The translations under genes and the position numbers were made by a program. Source: Mycobacterium sp. UM_CSW (GTDB lineage: Bacteria; Actinomycetota; Actinomycetes; Mycobacteriales; Mycobacteriaceae). From it: DNA of 64,000 nucleotides. This document shows, in pieces, positions 21,289 through 29,370 of the stretch. How positions within the stretch are numbered: the stretch's first letter is position 1; every line of letters begins with the position of its first letter. The stretch is from the NCBI RefSeq assembly GCF_000455205.1, contig NZ_AUWQ01000001.1:1-64000 (forward strand), read 5' to 3'. The notes under the pieces were generated by a model. That model saw only the letters and a list, made by a program, of their open reading frames with translations, did no database searches and was not told where the DNA came from.

Positions 21289-22484
21289 AACACCCCCTCA
21301 GCCCTTAGTTCTTCGAGCTCCGCGGCCGTCTTGCCGAGCAACCCGATGTAGACGTCGTCGTTGTGTTGTCCCGGGCGCGCGGGGCCGGCGTAGCGGACGC
21401 CGCCGGGGGAGTCCGAGAGCACCGGGACGACGCCCGGTCCGAGCACGTTGCGGCCGACCCGTTCGTCGTAGTGCTCGACCAGCATGCCGCGGGCCCGCAA
21501 CTGCGGGTCGTCGACCACCTCGGCGACGGTGTTGATCGGCCCGGCGATCACGCCTGCGGCGGAAAGGGTTTCGATGATTTCGCCGGGCTGGCGGTCGGCG
21601 GCCCACGCGCCGATGATCTCGTCGAGTTCGTCCTGATTGCGGCCGCGGCCGCCGTGTGTGGCGAACCGGTCGTCGGTGGCCAGCTCCGGGCACCCCATCG
21701 CCTTGCACAGGCGCGCGAACACGGTGTCCTGGTTGGCGGCGATCACCACCCACGACCCGTCGGCGCTGCGGTAGATGTTGGACGGCGCGATGCCCTCCAG
21801 CCGGGTTCCCGACGGCCCGCGCACCACGCCGCCGACGTCGTAGTCGGGGATCGTGGATTCCTGGACCGCCAAACACGATTCGGTCAACGCAACGTCGACC
21901 ACTTGCCCGCGCCCGGTCACGCCGCGGCGATACAGCGCGGCCAGCGCGCCCTGGGCGCCGAACATGCCGGCCAGGCTGTCGCCGAGCGAGAGCGCCAGCC
22001 GCGGCGGCGGGCCGCCGGGGAATCCGTTGAGGTGCCGCAGCCCGCTGGCGGCCTCGGCCACCGACGCGTAGCCGGGCTTGTGCGCCTCGGGGCCGGTCTG
22101 CCCGTAGCCGGATACCCGGACCAGGATGATGCCCGGGTTGCGCTCGGAGAGCACGTCGTAGCCCAGCTCCCATTTCTCCAGGGTGCCCGGGCGGAAGTTC
22201 TCCACGACGATGTCGGATTTCGCGACGAGGTCGAGGAACAGCCCGCGGCCGCGTGGCTTTCGCAGGTCGAGCGTGATGGCGCGCTTGTTGCGCGCGTGCA
22301 CCGTCCAGAACACGTGGTGCCCGTCCACGTCGGCCTGGCCCCAGGTCCGCAGCGGGTCCGGCGCACCGGGGGGTTCCACCTTGACGACGTCGGCGCCCAT
22401 GTCGCCGAGCAGCCGGCCGGCGAACGGCCCGGCGATCAGGGTGCCGAGTTCCAGCACCCGGATGCCGTCCAGCGGGCCCGTCAC
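21285..22484 (-). CDS. Family III CoA-transferase (CaiB/BaiF type)
   Basis: CaiB/BaiF-type CoA-transferase, 399 residues, moving CoA between carboxylic acids through an aspartyl-CoA thioester. The catalytic Asp169 is seen in LSLGDSLAGMFG, exactly the family position. Also GIRVLELGTLIAGPFAGRLLGDMGADVVKVE at the N-terminus and NFRPGTLEKW. GTG at 22484 overlaps the hydrolase stop. It probably activates the organic acid that feeds the lyase and dehydrogenase encoded next to it. Confidence 0.9.
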   Translation of the reverse strand: MTGPLDGIRVLELGTLIAGPFAGRLLGDMGADVVKVEPPGAPDPLRTWGQADVDGHHVFWTVHARNKRAITLDLRKPRGRGLFLDLVAKSDIVVENFRPGTLEKWELGYDVLSERNPGIILVRVSGYGQTGPEAHKPGYASVAEAASGLRHLNGFPGGPPPRLALSLGDSLAGMFGAQGALAALYRRGVTGRGQVVDVALTESCLAVQESTIPDYDVGGVVRGPSGTRLEGIAPSNIYRSADGSWVVIAANQDTVFARLCKAMGCPELATDDRFATHGGRGRNQDELDEIIGAWAADRQPGEIIETLSAAGVIAGPINTVAEVVDDPQLRARGMLVEHYDERVGRNVLGPGVVPVLSDSPGGVRYAGPARPGQHNDDVYIGLLGKTAAELEELRAEGVL

Positions 22485-23656
22485 TCTTTGCTCGCGAAGT
22501 CGTGGCGGACCAGCCAGTCGGTGACGACGTCGACGGCGTGGCGCAGCTTGTCCCGCTGGTCGGGGCCGGCGTAATAGTGTGTGGCGCCGGGAATTTCGTG
22601 CATCTCCTTGTCCGGGTGCCCGATCGCCTCGTAAAGCCGTCGGGTGTGGCTGGGCGTGCAGGCGTCGTCGGCCAGGTTACCGATGACCAGCGCCGGGACC
22701 GCGAGGTCGCGCCCGCACGCCACCCCGTCGCCGCGGGCGTCGTTGTAGCTCCATTGCGACAGCCAGCCGCGCAGCGTCGAAAACCGGGCCAACCCGACCG
22801 GGCTCATGTTCACCAGTCGAGGATCGCCCAGGTAGCACGTTCCGGGGGTGCGTTCGTTGGGATCGACGGCCGGATCCAGCCAACGCGGGTCGGCCATGGT
22901 GCCGTGCACGACGAAGCAGAATTCGTCGTCGGGGCGGCCAGAGTCCCGCAGTTCGGCGAGCTTTTCCTTGACCCACGCGGTGATGCGCCGGTTGCGGTCG
23001 ATCTGCGCCTGCCGGTAACGGGCCAGAAATTCGTGGCAGTAGGGCGGCTGGTTGGGGTTGTCCGGGTTGTAGAGATCGAGCTCGGGATCGCGCTTGGTTG
23101 GGTCGGATTCGTCGAGGATCGACGCGTCCAGCCACTCGGTGAGTGTGCCGTGCCGGCTGATGTGCGCGGCGAGCAGCATGACGCCGTCGGCAGCGGGCAG
23201 GTCGAGCCGCGTCAGGTCGGGGCCGTCCCCGGACGGGCTCGACGTGATGGTCGCGTGCTGGGCCTGCTGCTGGTAGAACAGCGACAGCGAGCCGCCGCCG
23301 CTCCATCCGGCCAGCACCACCTTGGCGTAGCCCAGCCTCTTCTTGGCGTCCTTGATGCACTCGCCGAGATCCTCGACCACCTTCTCCATCAGCAGTCCCG
23401 AATCCGTGCCGCGGAACCGGCTGTTGCAGTAGATGACGTGGTGGCCCGCGCGGGCCAGCGCGTTGATCATCGGCAGGTAGGCGCCGCCACCGATGGGATG
23501 CATGAACACCAACACGGTGTCGGACGGCTTGTCCCTGGGCTTGAGCAGATAGCTTTCCAGAACCGTGATCTCGGCCAGCCCGCCGTACACGTCGCGCACC
23601 GCGGAATTGTTCTGGAACGCAACGAGATACGGGATGCGGTCGTATTCGTGTTTCAT
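22481..23656 (-). CDS. Alpha/beta-hydrolase
   Basis: Alpha/beta-hydrolase fold, 391 residues, without signal peptide. Seen: VFMHPIGGGAYLPM (oxyanion region), the nucleophile elbow LAGWSGGGSL with Ser119, the acid position near NLADDACTPSHTRRL, and the catalytic His in IPGATHYYAGPDQ. It is larger than a minimal hydrolase, with an insertion (residues ~150-250, DLYNPDNPNQPPYCHEF) forming a lid. Next to a homogentisate-dioxygenase-like gene it could hydrolyse a ring-cleavage product or an ester; substrate unknown. Confidence 0.8.
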   Translation of the reverse strand: MKHEYDRIPYLVAFQNNSAVRDVYGGLAEITVLESYLLKPRDKPSDTVLVFMHPIGGGAYLPMINALARAGHHVIYCNSRFRGTDSGLLMEKVVEDLGECIKDAKKRLGYAKVVLAGWSGGGSLSLFYQQQAQHATITSSPSGDGPDLTRLDLPAADGVMLLAAHISRHGTLTEWLDASILDESDPTKRDPELDLYNPDNPNQPPYCHEFLARYRQAQIDRNRRITAWVKEKLAELRDSGRPDDEFCFVVHGTMADPRWLDPAVDPNERTPGTCYLGDPRLVNMSPVGLARFSTLRGWLSQWSYNDARGDGVACGRDLAVPALVIGNLADDACTPSHTRRLYEAIGHPDKEMHEIPGATHYYAGPDQRDKLRHAVDVVTDWLVRHDFASKE

Positions 23657-24747
23657 CAGTGCTGCCCGAGGTCGTGCGCCAGCACCTCGGCCGACGGGGT
23701 CAGCCGCCGACGGGTGTCGACGGCGATGACCTGCCAGTCCACCCGCGAATGCTCGTCGAACTTGCGGCGCGCGCGTTCCCGCGCCTTCTCCGGCGCGCCG
23801 TGGTGAACCCCTTGCGGCGCATGGGTGATCAGGCCGGGCGGCATCGGGATGCCGTAGAGGGACCCGCCGTGGAAGAAGGCGATCTCGTCGTAGTCGACGT
23901 TGCGGTGATACCAGGGTGTGCGTTCGGTGCCGGGGACCCCCTCGGCAGGCTTGGGCAGGAAGTTCATCACGTAGACGCCGGTGGCCTGCATGAACAGATG
24001 CACGGTCGGCGGCAGGTGAACGCTGTCCGAAGTGACCACGTTGTAGTCGGAGATGTTGAAGGTGAACGGAAAGTTGTCACCGCGCCAGCCTTCGACGTCG
24101 ATCGGATTGTGTTGGTAGAACAGCGTTGTCGGGCCGCCCGCATGGATGAGCCGAATCTCGTACTCGTCGCGCCCGTCATCGTCGATCGGCTGCGGTTCGG
24201 GGATCGTGGCCTGCGACGGGTCGAACGGGAAGTGGCGGCCGAGCGCGCCGGGCGGCGGCACCCGGAACTCGTCGCTGGCCTCGATCATCAGCAGCGTCGT
24301 CTCGTTATCGGGCAGCTGCCGCCAGGTGCACGCCTTCGGGATGTAGAGCCAGTCGCCCTCCCTGTAACGCAGCGGCCCGAACTCGGTCTCCAGCAGACCC
24401 GCGCCGCGGTGCACGAAGCACAGCAGGTCGCCGTCGACGTGACGGACGTAGAAGGGCATCGGCTCGTGGCGGCGGCTCAACAGGATTCGGCAGTCGTCGT
24501 TGCTGAACATCAGCAGCGGGCCGCCGCCGGCGTCGGTGGCATCGCTGGGTTTCAGCTCTCCGGCGAGCACGTCGACCGGGCGCAGCGCGCCGACCGACCG
24601 ATAGGCGGTGGGGTCGTTGCGCCGGTACATGTTGGCGGTCCGCCCGGTGAATCCGCCCCGGCCAAGCTCGTCGTCCTTGAGCCCGTCGAGGTCGGCGTGC
24701 AGCCGCCGCGGCGTCTTGCCTTTTCGCAGGTGAACGAAGGATTCCAT
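23656..24747 (-). CDS. Homogentisate 1,2-dioxygenase-like cupin protein
   Basis: Bicupin related to homogentisate 1,2-dioxygenase, 363 residues (classical enzymes are about 430). The C-terminal iron site appears retained: His281 in TPWYHRN, Glu288 in YDEIAFF, and His309/His315 in THAPQGVHHG, matching the HRN / E / H pattern of the family. The first gene of the operon; ATG at 24747, and the longer frame to 24966 reads low-quality sequence. Shorter length and an operon of CoA chemistry suggest a substrate other than homogentisate. Iron-dependent aromatic ring cleavage is the family expectation, not proven here. Confidence 0.78.
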   Translation of the reverse strand: MESFVHLRKGKTPRRLHADLDGLKDDELGRGGFTGRTANMYRRNDPTAYRSVGALRPVDVLAGELKPSDATDAGGGPLLMFSNDDCRILLSRRHEPMPFYVRHVDGDLLCFVHRGAGLLETEFGPLRYREGDWLYIPKACTWRQLPDNETTLLMIEASDEFRVPPPGALGRHFPFDPSQATIPEPQPIDDDGRDEYEIRLIHAGGPTTLFYQHNPIDVEGWRGDNFPFTFNISDYNVVTSDSVHLPPTVHLFMQATGVYVMNFLPKPAEGVPGTERTPWYHRNVDYDEIAFFHGGSLYGIPMPPGLITHAPQGVHHGAPEKARERARRKFDEHSRVDWQVIAVDTRRRLTPSAEVLAHDLGQH

Positions 24748-24787
24748 GGGGCGACTCCTGGGCTCCGGCGGCGGCGGCAAAACTGAA

Positions 24788-24799
24788 AGTGACATTACT
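24788..24799. promoter_or_regulatory. Candidate operator upstream of the eight-gene catabolic operon
   Basis: AGTGACATTACT is an imperfect palindrome of the form AGTnAnnTnACT, sitting about 40 bp upstream of the first gene in an unusually AT-rich patch (24785-24820). It is a plausible site for the operon-encoded TetR regulator. The evidence is symmetry and position only. Confidence 0.35.
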
Positions 24800-24883
24800 T
24801 TTTGTTTTTGGGATGCACAAGGGGCGAGGGCTTCGTAGCTTTGGTCACATCCGCCCCGAGCGTCTCCCGGAGGAAGGGACACC

Positions 24884-24960
24884 CTTTGTGCCCGCCTCTC
24901 AGCGACAAGTTCCTTGGTGCAAGACCGGGCGCGGCCGTTGTCGCTGCGAGGCGGGCAAAG
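24884..24960. repeat. Imperfect long inverted repeat between fadB4 and the catabolic operon
   Basis: The left arm ctttgtgcccgcctctcagc continues to 24908 and pairs with the right arm 24938-24960, which reads ttgtcgctgcgaggcgggca then aag, giving about 22 matches over 25 positions and a 29-nt loop. It lies between the fadB4 stop (25012) and the next gene on the same strand (start 24747), so it could end fadB4 transcripts. No T-tract follows. It could also be a remnant of a dispersed element. Confidence 0.45.
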
Positions 24961-25011
24961 AGGCAATTCCTTCTCCGCTGCGGCCTGTGTGGCACACGTG
25001 AACGGAGTGCG

Positions 25012-25983
25012 TCAGTCGCGGATGCGCACCACGACTTTGCCCTTGGCCGTACGATTCTCGAGCGATGCGACCGCCGCGGCCGCCTGCTCCAGCGGGTAGA
25101 CCTCCGGCGTGGGGGCGGCCAGCTCGCCCGAGCTGAGCAGGCGCTCCAGGCCGGCCCACTGCTCGGCCAGCGCGTCCGGGTGGGTCGCGGTCCAGGCTCC
25201 CCAACCCACGCCCACGACGTCAATGTTGTTGAGCAGCAGCCGGTTCACCTTGACGGTGGGAATCTCACCGCCGGTGAACCCGATGACGAGCAGCCGACCG
25301 CCGGGCGCGAGCGAGCGCAGCGAATCGGTGAAGCGGTCGCCGCCGACCGGGTCGACCACCACATCGACGCCGCGGCCGCCGGTGAGTTCCTTGACGGCGT
25401 CCTTGAACCCCTCGGCCAGCACCACGTCGGTGGCCCCGGCGGCCGTCGCGACGTCGGCCTTGTCTTCGCTGCTGACGACCGCGATGGTGCGCGACGCCCC
25501 CAGCAGCGAGGCCAGCCGCAGCGTCGAGGTCCCGATCCCGCCCGCCGCGCCGTGCACCAGTAGGGTCTCGCCGTTGGCCAGGCGGCCGCGCACGGTCAGC
25601 GCGAAGTACACCGTCAGGTCGTTGAACAGCAGCCCGGCGCCCGCCTCGAAGCTCACGTTGTCCGGCAGCTTGAACACCCGGTCGGGCTGCACGACGGCCA
25701 CCTCGGCCATTCCGCCCGACAGCATCGTCAGCGCGACGACCCGGTCGCCGGCCTTGACGTGGATGTTGTCGGGGGCCGACCGCACCACGCCGGCGATCTC
25801 GGCTCCGAGCACGAACGGCGGCTCCGGCCGGTACTGATACAGACCGCGGGTCAGCAGCGCGTCGGGAAACGCCGCGCCGGCGGCGTGCACCTCGACGACC
25901 ACACCGTCCCCGGCTGGTTCGTCGACCTCCGCCACCTCGATCGCGTCTGGACCATCCAACCGAGTCACCCGTGCCGCCCGCAT
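25012..25983 (-). CDS. fadB4: Zinc-independent quinone oxidoreductase-like protein FadB4
   Basis: Medium-chain dehydrogenase/reductase of the quinone-oxidoreductase class, 323 residues, the same length I recall for M. tuberculosis FadB4 (Rv3141). Seen: an N-terminal GroES-like fold with GAEIAGVV, the Rossmann glycine motif LVHGAAGGIGTS, and VDPVGGDRF. The catalytic zinc cysteines of alcohol dehydrogenases are absent. Despite the FadB name it is not a hydroxyacyl-CoA dehydrogenase by sequence. It keeps its M. tuberculosis neighbourhood with fadE23/fadE24, except that a GNAT gene on the other strand is interposed. Confidence 0.88.
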   Translation of the reverse strand: MRAARVTRLDGPDAIEVAEVDEPAGDGVVVEVHAAGAAFPDALLTRGLYQYRPEPPFVLGAEIAGVVRSAPDNIHVKAGDRVVALTMLSGGMAEVAVVQPDRVFKLPDNVSFEAGAGLLFNDLTVYFALTVRGRLANGETLLVHGAAGGIGTSTLRLASLLGASRTIAVVSSEDKADVATAAGATDVVLAEGFKDAVKELTGGRGVDVVVDPVGGDRFTDSLRSLAPGGRLLVIGFTGGEIPTVKVNRLLLNNIDVVGVGWGAWTATHPDALAEQWAGLERLLSSGELAAPTPEVYPLEQAAAAVASLENRTAKGKVVVRIRD

Positions 25984-25997
25984 GGTCGGACAGCCTA
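25984..25997 (-). promoter_or_regulatory. Candidate leaderless promoter of fadB4
   Basis: On the minus strand TAGGCT (25997-25992) lies 8 nt before the ATG of fadB4. No Shine-Dalgarno sequence is visible between them, consistent with a leaderless or near-leaderless transcript. Confidence 0.4.
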
Positions 25998-26042
25998 ACG
26001 CCGGCTCGGAATCCGCCGGAAACCTGTCCATACCGGCGACGC

Positions 26043-26048
26043 TAACCT
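26043..26048 (+). promoter_or_regulatory. -10 box TAACCT of the upstream ORF and GNAT gene
   Basis: TAACCT fits TAnnnT and is followed by 6 nt (CACCTC) and then ATG at 26055. Transcription starting at that A would give a leaderless mRNA whose first cistron is the 21-codon ORF. Confidence 0.5.
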
Positions 26049-26054
26049 CACCTC

Positions 26055-26120
26055 ATGGAAACCGTTCGGCCGCCGATCACCGCCACCTCCTCGGTGCGGC
26101 TGGGCGCCCTCGCTCCTTGA
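26055..26120 (+). CDS. 21-codon leaderless upstream ORF, coupled to the GNAT gene
   Basis: ATG at 26055 opens a 21-residue frame beginning METVRPPITATSS and ending VRLGALAP, stopping at TGA 26118-26120. The A of that TGA is also the A of the GNAT ATG (TGATG), the arrangement that allows a terminating ribosome to restart. A -10 box is correctly placed for a leaderless start. The peptide has no recognisable domain; a role in translational coupling or attenuation is inferred. It is too short for standard gene callers. Confidence 0.5.
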   Translation: METVRPPITATSSVRLGALAP

Positions 26121-26641
26121 TGCGCGTCCGGGCCGCCACCGCCGCCGACGCCGCGGCGTGCGTCGACGTCTACCGGCCCTACGTGCTGGACACCGTCATC
26201 TCGTTCGAGACGGAGGTGCCGACCGTCGAGGAGATGGCGCGCCGAATCGCCGGCGCCCGTGAATGGCTGGTGCTCGAGGACGACGACGTCGTGACCGGTT
26301 ACGCCTATGCGCACCAATTCAATCCGCGCGCGGCGTACCGATGGTCGGTCGAGACGAGCATCTACCTCGCCCCGGATCGACTGCGCTCCGGCGGGGGTCG
26401 GCTGCTCTACACCGAACTGCTGCGCCGGCTCGCCGAACGCGGTTTCCGGCGGCCGTTCGCCGGCATCGCCCAACCCAACGAGGCCAGCAACGCGCTGCAC
26501 AAGGCGTTCGGCTTTCGGCCGGTGGGCTACTACCCGCGCGTGGGGTGGAAGCTTGGCGCGTGGCACGACGTCGAGTGGTGGCAGCTCGACCTGCTCGGCC
26601 CCGACGAGGATGCGGCTCCGCCGCGACCGATCGCTACTTGA
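26120..26641 (+). CDS. GNAT N-acetyltransferase, phosphinothricin-acetyltransferase type
   Basis: GNAT-fold acetyltransferase, 173 residues, strongly of the Pat/Bar (phosphinothricin / methionine sulfoximine) subgroup. Seen: VRAATAADAAACVDVYRPYVLDTVISFETE, VTGYAYAHQFNPRAAYRWSVE, and C-terminal VGYYPRVGWKLGAWHDVEWWQL. It transfers acetyl from acetyl-CoA to an amino group; natural substrates in this group include methionine sulfoximine-like compounds. ATG at 26120 overlaps the upstream ORF. Its 3' end overlaps the convergent fadE23 end by 8 nt. Confidence 0.88.
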   Translation: MRVRAATAADAAACVDVYRPYVLDTVISFETEVPTVEEMARRIAGAREWLVLEDDDVVTGYAYAHQFNPRAAYRWSVETSIYLAPDRLRSGGGRLLYTELLRRLAERGFRRPFAGIAQPNEASNALHKAFGFRPVGYYPRVGWKLGAWHDVEWWQLDLLGPDEDAAPPRPIAT

Positions 26642-27839
26642 GCTCCGCGGACGACAGCCCCAGCAGCCGCCGCGCGACCACCAGCTGCTGGATCTGTTGG
26701 GTGCCCTCGAAGATGTCCAGGATCTTGGAGTCGCGCGCCCACTTTTCCAGCATGGACTGCTCGGAATACCCTGCGGTGCCTGCCAATTCGACGGACTTGA
26801 GGGTGACGTCGCTGGCCATCCGCCCGGCCTTGGCCTTGCTCATCGAGGCCTCTTTGGAGTTGGGGATCTTGTTGTCGGCCTGCCACGCCGCGCGCAGCGA
26901 CAGCAGGTAGCTGGCCTCCCAGTCGGCCTCCATCCGCAGGAACTCCGCCGCGGCCGCGCTTTGGGCGTGTGAGGGCCTGTCGTAGGAGATCTCGACCCCG
27001 GCCTCGGTGAGGATCTTGCGGATCTCCTCCAGCGCGGCGCGGCCGACCCCGATGGCCATGGCGGCGACAATCGGGCGTGTGTTGTCGAAGGTCTCCATCA
27101 CCCCCGAAAAGCCCTTGCCGACCTCGATTTCGGGGTTGCCCAGCAGGTTGTCCTTGGGAATGCGGACGTTGTCGAACCGGATCGCCGCGGTGTCCGAACC
27201 CTTGATGCCGAGCTTGTGCTCCAGGCGTTCGACCGTGACGCCGGGATGTTCGCGCGGCACGATGAACGACTTGATCGCGGCGCGGCCCTGGGACTTGTCC
27301 AGCGTGGCCCACACCACGATGTGGGTGGCACGCGAGCCCGCGGTGACGAAGATCTTCTCGCCGTTGATGACGTACTCGTCGCCGTCGAGCTTGGCGGTGG
27401 TGGACACCGCCGCGGAGTCGGACCCGAAGCCCGGCTCGGTGATGGCCATCGCCGCCCAGACCTTGCCCAGGCGTTCCAGTTGTTCGTCGGTGGCGACCGC
27501 GGAGATCGCGGCGTTACCGAGCCCCTGGTAGGGAACCGACAGCATCATCGCGACGTCGCCCCAGCAGGCTTCCATCGTCTGCAGCAGCGCGGCCATGTTG
27601 GCGCCGTTGTGGTTTCGGTCCCTGTCCTCGTCCTCGTCGCGCAGCGCGTCGGCCCCGGCGAATGCCACCGATTCGGACGCGCCCTCGAAAAGACTGATCA
27701 GGGTGTCGAGCTCGACCGGGTAGGCGTGCTCCTTGAGGTCGTACTTGCGCGCGATCGGCCGCATCATCTCGGCGGCGCCCTGGTGGGTCTTGACGATCAC
27801 CGACTGCAGCTTGCGGGGCAGTTCCAGATTGATTGCCAT
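26634..27839 (-). CDS. fadE23: Acyl-CoA dehydrogenase FadE23
   Basis: Acyl-CoA dehydrogenase, 401 residues, the length I recall for M. tuberculosis FadE23. The N-terminus MAINLELPRKLQ fixes the start at 27839 although the frame stays open to 28664. Seen: ITEPGFGSDSAAVSTTAKLDGDEYVINGEKIFVTAG in the FAD region and C-terminal ILDIFEGTQQIQQ with the catalytic-base Glu378. It follows fadE24 after 32 bp on the same strand. Adjacent mycobacterial fadE pairs often form mixed tetramers, so FadE23-FadE24 may be one enzyme; that is inference. Substrate not evident. Confidence 0.92.
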   Translation of the reverse strand: MAINLELPRKLQSVIVKTHQGAAEMMRPIARKYDLKEHAYPVELDTLISLFEGASESVAFAGADALRDEDEDRDRNHNGANMAALLQTMEACWGDVAMMLSVPYQGLGNAAISAVATDEQLERLGKVWAAMAITEPGFGSDSAAVSTTAKLDGDEYVINGEKIFVTAGSRATHIVVWATLDKSQGRAAIKSFIVPREHPGVTVERLEHKLGIKGSDTAAIRFDNVRIPKDNLLGNPEIEVGKGFSGVMETFDNTRPIVAAMAIGVGRAALEEIRKILTEAGVEISYDRPSHAQSAAAAEFLRMEADWEASYLLSLRAAWQADNKIPNSKEASMSKAKAGRMASDVTLKSVELAGTAGYSEQSMLEKWARDSKILDIFEGTQQIQQLVVARRLLGLSSAELK

Positions 27840-27871
27840 GGTTGAACTTTCGGCTCGTTTTAGATGACGAC

Positions 27872-29281
27872 TCAGATGACGACAACGCCCTCGGCGACGC
27901 CGATGGCCCGCAGGTCGCGGTACCAGCGCTCGACCGGGTGCTCCTTGGTAAAGCCGTGGCCGCCGAGCAGTTGCACGCCGTCCAGGCCGATCTGCATGCC
28001 CTTGTCGGCGCCGAGCCGCTTGGCCAGCGCTGCCTCCCGGGTGAACGGCAGGCCCTGTTCGGCGCGGGCGGCGCCGCGCCAGGTGATCAGCCGCAGTCCG
28101 TCCAACTCGATGGCGATGTTGGCGCACATGAAGGCCACGGCCTGACGATGCGCGATCGGCTCGCCGAAGGCGTGGCGCTCCTTGACGTATGGGACGACGT
28201 AGTCGAGCACGGCGTGCGAAGTGCCGACCGCGAGCGCCGCCCAGCCGAGCCGGGACAGCGCGATCGCCTCGGAGTAATCCTCGTCGGAGGCCTCGTCCTC
28301 GCCCAGGCGGGCACCCAGCGGCACCGACACCCCGGACAGCTCGACCTGGCCCAGCGCCGCGGCGCGGATTCCCATGCTCGGATCCGCCTTGACGGTAAGG
28401 CCTTTGGCGGACGATTCGACGATGAACAGCGCGGGCTTGCCGTTCAGCTGGGCGCCGACGACGAACAGCTCGGCGTCGGACGCGGCGGGAACCAAAGACT
28501 TGACGCCGTCGAGCCGGTAGCCGCTCGGGGTGCGCACGGCGGTGGTCTTCAACCGGGTGGGGTCGAACAGCGGTTGCGGTTCGGCGATCGCCACGCAGGC
28601 CTGCGGGACGTTCTCGCCGGCGAACTCCTGCAGGTAGGTGGCCTGCTGGTCGGCGCTGCCCCAATGGGTCAAGGCCGCGGCGACGCCGCCGGGTGCCAGG
28701 ATAGGTAGCGCCAGGCCCATGTCGCCGTAGGCCAGCGCCTCGGCCGCCAGCACGTTGGTCACGCTGGAGCGGTGCGCGGCGATGCCGTCGAAGTCCTCGG
28801 GGATGTTGATCGCGGTGATGCCCAACTCGGCGGCCTTCGCGATCAGATCGGGCGGGTAGGTCGCGGCCTCGTCGGCGTCGTGCGCCGCGGGACGCAGCAC
28901 CTCCGCGGCGAACTCGTCGAGGGTCTCGACGATCATCTTCTGCTCGTCGTCGGGCGTCAGGTCGAAGTAGTCCTTGCCGCTGGACTTCAGCCGGGTCGGT
29001 CCGCCGCGCAGGTTCTGGACCCGCTTGAACTGGCGGGAAGTCGCCGCGGCGGTGGAGAAGACGGTCTTCGTGCCGTAGCGCAGGCCCCGGTTCAGTGGGT
29101 CGCGCAGGTGGTATTTGTCCAAAAACTCCAGGCCGACCAACGGGGTGAGCAGCGCCAGGGTGATGTCGATGCCTGTGCGCTTGTGCGGTTGCAGCCCGAC
29201 GCCGGTCTTGCGGCCGCGCCGCCGGATGCGTGAGCGAGTGTTTTCTGAAGTCTGTTTTGAACCGGAACGGGTGTCGGTCAT
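27872..29281 (-). CDS. fadE24: Acyl-CoA dehydrogenase FadE24
   Basis: Acyl-CoA dehydrogenase, 469 residues, with an N-terminal extension of about 90 residues (MTDTRSGSKQTSENTRSR, then a hydrophobic DITLALLTPLVGLEFLD segment) ahead of the fold beginning FDLTPDDEQKMIVETL. The C-terminus stops at AIGVAEGVVVI, right at the catalytic-Glu segment, so it is a short-ended member of the pair. The M. tuberculosis orthologue is known as isoniazid-induced. It is the first gene of the fadE24-fadE23 unit, with a perfect 20-bp palindrome 37 bp upstream. Confidence 0.92.
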   Translation of the reverse strand: MTDTRSGSKQTSENTRSRIRRRGRKTGVGLQPHKRTGIDITLALLTPLVGLEFLDKYHLRDPLNRGLRYGTKTVFSTAAATSRQFKRVQNLRGGPTRLKSSGKDYFDLTPDDEQKMIVETLDEFAAEVLRPAAHDADEAATYPPDLIAKAAELGITAINIPEDFDGIAAHRSSVTNVLAAEALAYGDMGLALPILAPGGVAAALTHWGSADQQATYLQEFAGENVPQACVAIAEPQPLFDPTRLKTTAVRTPSGYRLDGVKSLVPAASDAELFVVGAQLNGKPALFIVESSAKGLTVKADPSMGIRAAALGQVELSGVSVPLGARLGEDEASDEDYSEAIALSRLGWAALAVGTSHAVLDYVVPYVKERHAFGEPIAHRQAVAFMCANIAIELDGLRLITWRGAARAEQGLPFTREAALAKRLGADKGMQIGLDGVQLLGGHGFTKEHPVERWYRDLRAIGVAEGVVVI

Positions 29282-29317
29282 TTCAGCCTCTATCGATGGG
29301 CGTTGCGGATAAAACCG

Positions 29318-29337
29318 ATCTTACTCCGGAGTAAGAT
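29318..29337. promoter_or_regulatory. Perfect 20-bp palindrome (operator) upstream of fadE24
   Basis: ATCTTACTCCGGAGTAAGAT is perfectly self-complementary over 20 bp and lies 37 bp upstream of the fadE24 start. On the minus strand a TATCTT hexamer (-10-like) overlaps its left edge, so a bound repressor would occlude the promoter. No regulator gene is adjacent, so the binding protein (TetR-like by site shape) is encoded elsewhere. Confidence 0.7.
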
Positions 29338-29370
29338 AGATGCGACCGCCTGTTAACTAATTCACAAAGA

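Noticed and set aside
24802-25563. Plus-strand 253-codon frame across the inverted repeat and fadB4
   Set aside because: Mostly antisense to fadB4; composition and lack of motifs mark it as a shadow.
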